From NCBI GenBank assembly GCA_050247895.1, contig JBFWTJ010000094.1:1-12750 (forward strand): 12,750 bases of DNA. Reading direction: 5' to 3'. The stretch's first letter is position 1, and every line of letters starts with the position of its first letter. The DNA comes from CAVPEW01 sp050247895. GTDB lineage: Bacteria; Actinomycetota; Acidimicrobiia; Acidimicrobiales; VFJN01. Of the stretch, positions 1-6,083 are shown in pieces. Made by a program: the position numbers and the translations under genes. The notes under the pieces were generated by a model, which was not told the DNA's origin, did no database searches, and worked only from the letters and a program-made list of their open reading frames with translations.

Positions 1-642
1 GCCGCACTGCCGCCGGTTGGCGATGCCGTCGTGCTGGTAGTCGGGGGCCTCGGGCTCGATCGTGCCGTCGTTGATCTGGATGCCCTTGACCAGCTCGCCC
101 GGGAGGTCGCCCAGGGCGTCCCAGTCCGGGTTGCCCCGGGTGAAGTGCCAGGAGTCGACGCACAGCCCGCCGTTGGGCCGGCCGGCCGCCTCGACCAGGG
201 CCCGCCCGGTGGCGACGTCGGGGATGTTGGAGATGCTGGGGAGGAACTCCAGGCCCACGACCATGCCGTGGTCGGCGGCCCGGTCGCACAGCTCGGCGAA
301 GGACGCCGCGGCGTGGGCCAGGTCGCCCTCGTAGGGGCCGACGGCCTGGAGGTAGGTGGCCCCGAAGGTGTCGGCGATGTGGAAGGCCAGCTCCCTCAGG
401 GCGTCGGAGCGCTCCTTGGCCTCCCCGTCGTGGGACCAGTTCCGCAGGGCCTCGATCTCGTGGACCCTCTGGCCGTGGGCGGCCAGGACCTCGGCCAGCT
501 CCTCGTCGGTGCGGCCCTCGTCGGCGAGCTGGCGGTAGGCGCCCAGGTTGATCCCGATGGCGTCGTAGCCGGCGGAGGCGGCGGCCGCGACCCGCTCCTC
601 GAAGGTGACGTCGCGCAGCGTGTGGTGGCAGCAGATCAGCAC
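1..642 (-). CDS. Sugar phosphate isomerase/epimerase-family TIM-barrel protein (C-terminus cut by window edge)
   Basis: The reading frame stays open from GTG at 642 to base 1 (214 codons), so the C-terminus lies outside the window. It reads as a xylose-isomerase-like TIM barrel (AP_endonuc_2 superfamily). The N-terminal strand is LICCHHTLRD, Glu132 sits in GLEFLP, Asp163 and His166 sit in CVDSWHF, and Gln189 sits in IQINDG. Glu132, Asp163 and Gln189 are at the usual positions of the first three metal ligands; the fourth, a Glu, would lie past the edge. Family members isomerise or epimerise sugars or dehydrate 3-dehydroshikimate, and the substrate here is unknown. An in-frame TGA at 655-657 makes this GTG the first possible start. 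The nearest purine-rich stretch (GGGGAG, about 661-666) is some 18 nt upstream, too far for a normal ribosome site, so leaderless translation is possible. The gene diverges from the ThDP enzyme gene. Confidence 0.85.
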   Translation of the reverse strand, partial: MLICCHHTLRDVTFEERVAAAASAGYDAIGINLGAYRQLADEGRTDEELAEVLAAHGQRVHEIEALRNWSHDGEAKERSDALRELAFHIADTFGATYLQAVGPYEGDLAHAAASFAELCDRAADHGMVVGLEFLPSISNIPDVATGRALVEAAGRPNGGLCVDSWHFTRGNPDWDALGDLPGELVKGIQINDGTIEPEAPDYQHDGIANRRQCG

Positions 643-706
643 GGACGGACGGTATCACTGCTCCCCTTGACGTTCAGCGTTCGATCCTGGGAACCTGTCC
701 CGCAAC

Positions 707-729
707 GGTGCCGCCGCTGGCGCGGCACC
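707..729. promoter_or_regulatory. 8-bp perfect inverted repeat / hairpin before the ThDP gene
   Basis: GGTGCCGC (707-714) and GCGGCACC (722-729) are perfect inverted repeats around a 7-nt spacer (CGCTGGC). The right arm ends 2 nt before the AAGGGGAGGGG ribosome site at 732-742. As RNA it would form a GC-rich stem abutting the Shine-Dalgarno; as DNA it could be a dimeric repressor operator. No U-tract follows, so it is not an intrinsic terminator. The function is inferred from position only. Confidence 0.5.
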
Positions 730-731
730 CC

Positions 732-742
732 AAGGGGAGGGG
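732..742 (+). promoter_or_regulatory. Ribosome binding site of the ThDP enzyme gene
   Basis: AAGGGGAGGGG lies 8 nt before the ATG at 751. It fixes the start at this ATG and rules out the much longer in-frame extension that runs back to about base 31. Confidence 0.8.
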
Positions 743-750
743 CTCGCCGC

Positions 751-2388
751 ATGAAGGTGCACGCTGCGATCGCGAAGGCGCTCGTCGACAACGGGGTCGA
801 CACGATGTTCGGCCTCATCGGCGACGGCAACCTCTTCATGGTCGACCGGTGGGTGAACGACTACGAGCACACCCGCTGGATCGCCGTGGCCCAGGAGGCC
901 GCCTCGGTCCTCGCCGCCAACGGGTACGCCAACTTCACCGGCAAGGTCGGCGTGGCCACCGTCACCCACGGCCCGGCCCTGACCAACACGGTCACCGCCC
1001 TGGTCGAGGGCGTGAAGGGCCGCACGCCGATCCTGGTCATCGCCGGCGACACCGCGGTGGTCGACAAGTACAACTTCCAGAACGTGCCCCAGCGCGACGT
1101 CGTGCTGGCCACCGGCGCCGGCTTCGAGCAGATGCGCTCGCCGGCCACCGCGGTCGAGGACGTGGCCTTCGCCTACCGGCGGGCCTTCAACGAGCGCCGG
1201 CCGGTCGTGCTCAACATGCCCTACGAGTTCCAGTGGGAGGACGTCGAGTACAAGGCGGCCGACTTCGGGGCCCTCGAGCGCCAGGCCATCCAGCCCGACC
1301 CCGCCGCGCTCGACCGCGCCGTGGGCATGATCGCCACCGCCCAGCGCCCGATCGTCCTGGCCGGCCGGGGGGCCACCTCCGTGGAGGCCCGGGCCGCCCT
1401 GCTCGCGCTGGCCGACCGCCTCGGCGCCCCGGTGGCCACCACGCTCAAGGCCAAGGACCTGTTCCGCGACGAGCCCTACGACCTGGGCATCTTCGGCACC
1501 CTCTCGCACCCGGTCGCGGTCGACACGATCCTCGCCGCCGACTGCATCATCGCCTTCGGCGCCGGGCTCAACCGGTGGACCGCGGCCGAGGGCTCCTACC
1601 TGGCCGACAAGCGCGTCGTGCACGTCGACACCGACACCGAGCGCCTCGGCTACTACTTCAAGGCCGACGCCGGCATCGTGGGCGACGCCAAGTCGGTGGC
1701 CGACGCCATCGTCGGCTACCTCGACGAGGCCGAGGTCGAGCCCACCGGCTTCCGCACCCCCGAGCTGGCCCAGCGCCTCTCGGAGTACTCGCTCGGCGGC
1801 CACGAGGACCTCAGCACCGACACCACCGTCGACCTGCGCACGGCCATCCTGGCCTTCGACGCCGCCGTGCCCCGCGACCACATCCTGGTCTTCGACGGTG
1901 GCCGCTTCATCTTCGACAGCTTCACGATGTTCCGGGTCCCCGACCCGCGCTCGTTCCTGCTCACGATCAACTTCGGCTCCATCGGCCTGGGCCTGAGCAA
2001 CGCCATCGGCGCGGCCACCGCCCAGCCCGACCGGATGGTCCTGCACGTCGCGGGCGACGGCGGCTTCATGCTCGGCGGCCTGACCGAGTTCAGCACCGCC
2101 TGCCGCAACGGCCTGGACATCGTCACCATCGTCTTCAACGACGACTCCTACGGCGCCGAGCACATCCAGTTCCGGACCCGTGACCTCGACCCGACGCTGT
2201 CCCTGCACAACTGGCCCGACCTGGCACCGGTCGCCGACGCCCTCGGCGGCCAGGGCGTGACGATCCGGAACCTCAAGGACCTGGACTCGATCCCCGAGAT
2301 CATCGCCAACCGGACCAAGCCGCTGCTGTTCGACGTGAAGATCGACCCGGACCACGTGACGCGGCCCGACTCGGTCTCCGCGCACTGA
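751..2388 (+). CDS. Thiamine diphosphate-dependent enzyme (acetolactate synthase/decarboxylase superfamily)
   Basis: This 545-residue protein has the three-domain layout of the superfamily: an N-terminal Pyr domain (about 1-170), a central domain (about 190-320) and a C-terminal PP domain (about 365-530). The ThDP-activating Glu is Glu49 (AQEAASVLAANGYA). The cofactor motif runs from GDG at 435-437 to N463-D464. His73 in THGPALTN replaces the Ser/Thr usual in acetolactate synthases and lies where benzoylformate decarboxylase has His70. FQ at 109-110 matches the conserved Gln loop. The length suits the family, but the His and the catabolic neighbours argue against a biosynthetic IlvB. More likely it is a 2-keto acid decarboxylase, a lyase or a cyclic-diketone hydrolase; the exact reaction is not predictable. 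A strong ribosome site sets the start. It is followed 7 nt later by a SnoaL-like gene, probably co-transcribed. Confidence 0.9.
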   Translation: MKVHAAIAKALVDNGVDTMFGLIGDGNLFMVDRWVNDYEHTRWIAVAQEAASVLAANGYANFTGKVGVATVTHGPALTNTVTALVEGVKGRTPILVIAGDTAVVDKYNFQNVPQRDVVLATGAGFEQMRSPATAVEDVAFAYRRAFNERRPVVLNMPYEFQWEDVEYKAADFGALERQAIQPDPAALDRAVGMIATAQRPIVLAGRGATSVEARAALLALADRLGAPVATTLKAKDLFRDEPYDLGIFGTLSHPVAVDTILAADCIIAFGAGLNRWTAAEGSYLADKRVVHVDTDTERLGYYFKADAGIVGDAKSVADAIVGYLDEAEVEPTGFRTPELAQRLSEYSLGGHEDLSTDTTVDLRTAILAFDAAVPRDHILVFDGGRFIFDSFTMFRVPDPRSFLLTINFGSIGLGLSNAIGAATAQPDRMVLHVAGDGGFMLGGLTEFSTACRNGLDIVTIVFNDDSYGAEHIQFRTRDLDPTLSLHNWPDLAPVADALGGQGVTIRNLKDLDSIPEIIANRTKPLLFDVKIDPDHVTRPDSVSAH

Positions 2389-2395
2389 GCACGGC

Positions 2396-2902
2396 GTGGA
2401 CGACGAGCTGCGGACCCTGCTGGCCGAGCGCGCCATCACCCGGGTCCTGCGCAACTACACCCGCGCCGTCGACCGCTTCGACTGGGAGCTGCTGCGGTCC
2501 TGCTACTGGCCCGGCGCCACCGACGACCACGGCACCTTCAAGGGCGACGTCGACGCCTACGTCGAGTACCTCCAGGGCCTGATGCCCCGCTTCGAGCGGA
2601 CCTCGCACCAGATCGGCCAGATGCTCGTCGACGTCGACCTCGACGCCGGGGTCGCGGCGACCGAGACCTACGCCACCGCGCACCACCGCATCGTCGACGA
2701 CGACGGCGCCCGGGACATGGTCGCCGGGGTCCGCTACGTCGACCGCTTCGAGCGGCGCGGCACCGAGTGGCGCATCGCCGAGCGGGTGGTGGCCTTCGAC
2801 TGGCACCGGACCGACCCCGTCACCGGCCGGCCGGGCTTCCCGGCCGGCTCGGTGCTCGGCGAGCGGTCCCGCCAGGACATCGCCTACCGCATCCTCGACT
2901 AG
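2396..2902 (+). CDS. SnoaL-like (NTF2-fold) protein, probable dehydratase or isomerase
   Basis: This 168-residue protein begins at GTG 7 nt after the ThDP gene stop, with no clear ribosome site, which suggests translational coupling. The pattern of an N-terminal helix (LAERAITRVLRNYTRAVDRFD), a central HQIGQ and a C-terminal YVDRFERRGTEWRIAERVV strand pair is typical of the SnoaL_4/NTF2-like fold, a cone-shaped alpha+beta barrel of small dehydratases, isomerases and ring-hydroxylating dioxygenase beta subunits. Tyr21, Asp26 and His71 are spaced much like the catalytic Tyr, Asp and His that I recall for bile-acid 7-alpha-dehydratase BaiE. A hydro-lyase role on a hydroxylated ring compound is therefore plausible but inferred. 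No oxygenase alpha-subunit gene is nearby, which weakens the dioxygenase beta-subunit reading. Its TAG stop overlaps the TAG of the convergent crotonase gene. Confidence 0.85.
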   Translation: MDDELRTLLAERAITRVLRNYTRAVDRFDWELLRSCYWPGATDDHGTFKGDVDAYVEYLQGLMPRFERTSHQIGQMLVDVDLDAGVAATETYATAHHRIVDDDGARDMVAGVRYVDRFERRGTEWRIAERVVAFDWHRTDPVTGRPGFPAGSVLGERSRQDIAYRILD

Positions 2903-3684
2903 CGGCCCTCGAAGCGCGGGGCGCGCTTGTCGAGCACCGCGCTGGCGCCCTCGAGGAAGTCCGCCGTGGGCCACAGCGACTGCACGCCGGCCATCTCGGC
3001 GGCCAGGTGGTCGGCGAAGGTCGACGCGCTGGCCCCGTCGATCAGCTCGCGCATCTTCACCAGGGCCAGCGGAGCCGTCCCGGCCACCTCCCGGGCGACC
3101 TCCAGGGCCCGGCCGAGGGCCTCGCCCCGGGGCACGACCTCGTCGACCAGGTCGAGGCGGCGGGCCTCGGCGGCGTCGATCGGCGTGTTGCGCACGAACA
3201 GCGAGCGGGCCCTGGCCGCGCCCACCGCCCGGGCCAGGTAGTACGACAGGCCGCCGTCGGGCGACACCGCGATCCGCAGGTGCCCGGTCAGGAACACCAT
3301 CGACTCGCTGGCGATGCGCACGTCGGCCGCCATGGCCAGGCCCATCCCCGCCCCCACGGCGGGACCCTCGAGCGCGGCGACCAGGGGGAACGGGGCCTCC
3401 TGGAGCAGCAGCAGGATCCGGGTCACCACGTCGATCTGGGCCTGCATGATGCTGCGGTCGCCGCCGGGCGAGACGGCGGCCCGGACCGTGTCGAGGTCGG
3501 CGCCGGCGCAGAAGGCCCCGCCCTCACCGGTGACCACGACGGCCCGGGCCCGCTGGTCGACCAGCGAGGTGAAGGCCGCCTCGAGCTGGAGCAGGTGGTC
3601 CAGGTCGAAGGCGTTACGGACCTCCGGCCGGTCCAGGACCACCAGGCCCAGGCCCGGCTCGGGGTTGGTGACGTGGACCGGCAT
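2899..3684 (-). CDS. Crotonase-fold enoyl-CoA hydratase/isomerase family protein
   Basis: This 261-residue protein has the normal length of the family. The oxyanion-hole segments are visible as AFCAGADL and ALEGPAVGAGMGLAMAAD, followed by VSPDGGLSYYLARAVG. Aligned to rat enoyl-CoA hydratase by motif spacing, Glu144 is replaced by Gly115 and Glu164 by His135. Asp143 in SPDGG matches the catalytic Asp of PaaG-type isomerases. It is therefore more likely an enoyl-CoA isomerase or related crotonase than a standard hydratase. The ATG at 3684 has GAGGAGG a few bases upstream and shares one base with the preceding gene's stop (TGATG), so the two are translationally coupled. It is the last gene of the minus-strand operon and converges on the SnoaL gene with overlapping stops. 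The CoA substrate is unknown. Confidence 0.9.
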   Translation of the reverse strand: MPVHVTNPEPGLGLVVLDRPEVRNAFDLDHLLQLEAAFTSLVDQRARAVVVTGEGGAFCAGADLDTVRAAVSPGGDRSIMQAQIDVVTRILLLLQEAPFPLVAALEGPAVGAGMGLAMAADVRIASESMVFLTGHLRIAVSPDGGLSYYLARAVGAARARSLFVRNTPIDAAEARRLDLVDEVVPRGEALGRALEVAREVAGTAPLALVKMRELIDGASASTFADHLAAEMAGVQSLWPTADFLEGASAVLDKRAPRFEGR

Positions 3685-4967
3685 CAGGCCTCCTCGAGGA
3701 TCTCGTCGACCACCAGGCGGGCGCTCTCGGCCGAGGCGCCGGTGCCGGGCCAGCCGTGCGGCTTCACCGAGTCGCCCACCAGCGCCAGCCCGGGGACCGG
3801 GAAGCGCTCCTGGGGGTCGGTGCCGGGCCAGGCCCGGTACACCGGCCACGAGCTGCGATAGGTCGCGGTCTGCAGGAGCCTTCCCCGCTCGCGCCACCCG
3901 GGGAGGATGTCGTCGACGTCGGCCAGGTGCCGCTGCATCTCGCCCTTGGGGTCGCTGTCGTCGGTCGAGGAGGTGAACGTGGAGATGGTCTCCATGTAGT
4001 GCCAGCCCTCGGGGGCCAGCTCGGGGGCGACCAGCGTGGGCGTGGTGACCAGGCACACGCAGCGGGTGCCGGTGACCACCAGGGCCGGGACGTCGAAGTA
4101 GGGCTCCTGTAGGGCGATGAAGCAGGTGATGCCCGGAGCCGAGGCCACCTCGCCCTTGCCCGGCAGCGCCGCGGCCGGCCCCCCGGGCAGCAGCTCGCGG
4201 GTGGCGTCCACGCCGACGTCGGACACGACAACGTCGGCCCGCAGCTCGTCGCCGGCCCGCGTGCGGACCCCGACCACGCGGTCGCCCTCGACCACCAGCT
4301 CGGTCACCCCGGCCCCGAGGCGGACCTCGCCGCCGCGGGCGACCACGAAGTCGGCCAGGTTCTGGGCCAGGCGCAGCGAGCCCTCGGGCGGGATGCCGTG
4401 CCGGCCCCGCCCCGCGGTGGCCACCAGGTAGTCGAAGAAGGCCCGGGCCGACACCTCCGAGGCGTTGACGCCCATGAAGGCCTGGACCAGGGAGTGGATG
4501 GCGTCGATCACCGCGGCCCCCGCACCCCGGTTCGCCAGCCACTCGGGCAGGGGGTCCTCGCCGGCCGGCACGTCGCCGCCCAGCGCGCCCCGCACCGCGG
4601 CCATCACCGCGTGGGCGTCCGAGCCGTCCTGGTCGGCCGCGGCCGACACCAGGGCCCGCAGGCCCCCACGGTCGCCGGTGCCCACCACCTGCCCGCCGAT
4701 CAGGTAGGCGGTGCGCTCCTCGATGGCCCGCACGGGGAAGTCGATGCCGAGGTCGGTGAAGGTGTCGGCCAGCGGGTCGTCCATGGCGATGAGGAAGGCA
4801 CCCGTCGGCAGCTTGAAGCCCTCGACCTCGCGCGTGCTCCAGCGCCCCCCGACGTGGCGCAGGCGCTCCACGACGGTGACCTGCCAGCCCGCCCCGGCCA
4901 GGCGGGCCGCGGCGCACAGTCCACCGACGCCGGCTCCGACGACGACCGCGGAGCCGGCCCCGGTCAC
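3684..4967 (-). CDS. FAD-dependent oxidoreductase, CrtI/amine-oxidase-like
   Basis: This 427-residue flavoprotein opens with a Rossmann dinucleotide fold: GAGVGG at 11-16, the ribose-binding Glu34 in VVERLRHVGGRW, and Gly-Gly at 40-41. The C-terminus has the second FAD-contact motif, LVGDSVKPHGWPGTGA. This N- and C-terminal pairing is typical of phytoene-desaturase-like and protoporphyrinogen-oxidase-like proteins, although at 427 residues it is shorter than a standard CrtI of about 500. Carotenoid synthesis is unlikely, since no other crt gene is present, and the operon suggests oxidation of a hydrophobic substrate. The GTG start at 4967 overlaps the upstream LLM gene's TGA (GTGA) and has no good ribosome site, so coupled translation is likely. 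The start fits because GAGVGG begins ten residues in. Confidence 0.87.
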   Translation of the reverse strand: MTGAGSAVVVGAGVGGLCAAARLAGAGWQVTVVERLRHVGGRWSTREVEGFKLPTGAFLIAMDDPLADTFTDLGIDFPVRAIEERTAYLIGGQVVGTGDRGGLRALVSAAADQDGSDAHAVMAAVRGALGGDVPAGEDPLPEWLANRGAGAAVIDAIHSLVQAFMGVNASEVSARAFFDYLVATAGRGRHGIPPEGSLRLAQNLADFVVARGGEVRLGAGVTELVVEGDRVVGVRTRAGDELRADVVVSDVGVDATRELLPGGPAAALPGKGEVASAPGITCFIALQEPYFDVPALVVTGTRCVCLVTTPTLVAPELAPEGWHYMETISTFTSSTDDSDPKGEMQRHLADVDDILPGWRERGRLLQTATYRSSWPVYRAWPGTDPQERFPVPGLALVGDSVKPHGWPGTGASAESARLVVDEILEEA

Positions 4968-6070
4968 GACTGGACCTGCTTCTGGACCTCGGCCATGGCC
5001 GCGAAGCTCGGGCCGACCCGCTCGGCGTCGGTCAGGAACGAGACGTTCCAGAGCACGGCGTGCTCGCAGCCGGCCGCCTCCAGGTCCTTGAGCTCGGCCA
5101 CGACCTCGTCCACCGAGCCGTGCAGGATGGCCTCGGCCACGACCTCGACCGGGACCTTGTCGAGCACCTCGAGGATCTGCTCCCGGTCGAAGCGCGACGG
5201 GATGAAGTCGTTGAAGCCGTAGGTGCCGTCGCCCAGGGGCGGGGGCGCGCCGTGCTTCTCGTACACGTGGGCCGGGAGCTGGAGGGCGATGACCTTGTAC
5301 ATGGGGTGCTCGAAGAGCCGCAGGCAGTCCTCCTTGGACTCCCCCACGCACGTGTAGGCCCACAGGCCGGCCTCGAAGGGCCGCTCCACGCCGGCCTTGG
5401 TCCGGGCCTCGAGGATCTTGGCCAGCCGGGCCTCGTAGTCCTGCGCCTTCATGACCGTGGGCAGCCAGCCGTCGGCCAGCCGGCCGGCGATCTCGAGCAT
5501 GCGCGGGCCGTGGGCCGCGATCCAGATGGGCGGGTACTTGCCCTCGGCCACCGGGCCCAGGCCCAGCACCGCGTCCTCGTGGCGCCAGAACTCCGAGTCG
5601 TAGGCGATGTTGCCCTCGTTCTCCCACAGCAGCCGGATGATCTCGAGGGCGTCCTCGAGGCGCGAGGCCGGCTTGGAGATCGACAGGCCGTAGGGGATGG
5701 CGTTCTCGCCCTCGCCGGTGCCCAGGCCGAAGATGCAGCGGCCGTTGGAGAAGTGGTCGATCGACAGGAACTCCTGGGCCAGCATGGCCGGGTGCCGGCG
5801 GATCGGGTCGGTGACCGACGAGCCGATGCGGATGCGCTCGGTGCTCACCGCGGCCGCGGTCATGCACGAGATGGTGTCGAGGAAGACGTGGGCGTTGGGC
5901 TGGCGGTGGGCCAGCGGGGTGAACTCGGTGGTCCACAGGCTCTGGGGGTGCCAGGCCATCAGGTGGTCCGGCCACCAGGCCGAGTCGAAGCCCGCGGCCT
6001 CGTGCTGCTGGGCGGTCTTGACCACGGCCTTGGCCGGCGGGGTGACCATCCCGGTCGCGCCGATCTTCAT
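4964..6070 (-). CDS. LLM-class (luciferase-like) oxidoreductase, probably F420-dependent
   Basis: This 368-residue TIM-barrel protein belongs to the luciferase-like superfamily. FGLGTGEGEN at 114-123 is the cofactor-phosphate loop seen in F420-dependent members such as FGD. The IWIAAHGPRM segment around His187 resembles that of mycobacterial phthiodiolone ketoreductase-like proteins. The N-terminal MKIGATGMV strand and WWPDH are also typical. These features favour coenzyme F420 over FMN, but the cofactor cannot be proven from sequence. Members reduce or oxidise alcohols, ketones and enones. ATG at 6070 has AAGGAGAGG about 5 nt upstream, and the gene begins 13 nt after the acyl-CoA dehydrogenase stop. 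Its own stop is embedded in the start of the CrtI-like gene. The role in this pathway is inferred: a hydride-transfer step between carbonyl and alcohol, or on a C=C bond. Confidence 0.9.
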   Translation of the reverse strand: MKIGATGMVTPPAKAVVKTAQQHEAAGFDSAWWPDHLMAWHPQSLWTTEFTPLAHRQPNAHVFLDTISCMTAAAVSTERIRIGSSVTDPIRRHPAMLAQEFLSIDHFSNGRCIFGLGTGEGENAIPYGLSISKPASRLEDALEIIRLLWENEGNIAYDSEFWRHEDAVLGLGPVAEGKYPPIWIAAHGPRMLEIAGRLADGWLPTVMKAQDYEARLAKILEARTKAGVERPFEAGLWAYTCVGESKEDCLRLFEHPMYKVIALQLPAHVYEKHGAPPPLGDGTYGFNDFIPSRFDREQILEVLDKVPVEVVAEAILHGSVDEVVAELKDLEAAGCEHAVLWNVSFLTDAERVGPSFAAMAEVQKQVQS

Positions 6071-6083
6071 CGAGTCCTCTCCT

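Larger units (their letters stand above)
643..750. promoter_or_regulatory. Divergent intergenic control region
   Basis: These 108 bases separate two divergent genes and should hold promoters for both. I see a TTGACG hexamer at 667-672 on the plus strand, but no convincing -10 box at 16-18 nt from it. Two 7-nt-spaced CGTTC repeats lie at 671-675 and 678-682. On the minus strand a TANNNT-type hexamer (TACCGT, 653-648) ends about 5 nt before the GTG at 642, which would suit a leaderless transcript. None of these is strong enough to call as a defined promoter. Confidence 0.45.

Noticed and set aside
31..750. In-frame 240-codon extension upstream of the ThDP enzyme
   Set aside because: It is antisense to a clear TIM-barrel gene, the translation has low complexity typical of high-GC shadow frames, and a strong ribosome site precedes ATG 751.
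655..2454. 599-codon open frame antisense to the ThDP gene
   Set aside because: Its translation is rich in Gly, Val, Asp and Arg with no fold motif; stop codons are rare at this GC content, so long shadow frames are expected.
2396..2902. Ring-hydroxylating dioxygenase beta subunit
   Set aside because: No alpha subunit, ferredoxin or reductase gene is in the window; the SnoaL-type dehydratase reading fits better.
2880..2920. Intrinsic terminator between the convergent genes
   Set aside because: There is no non-coding sequence here and no stem followed by a U-tract on either strand.
3684..4967. Carotenoid phytoene desaturase (crtI)
   Set aside because: Only the FAD motifs match in general terms; the protein is short and no crtB, crtE or other carotenoid gene is nearby.
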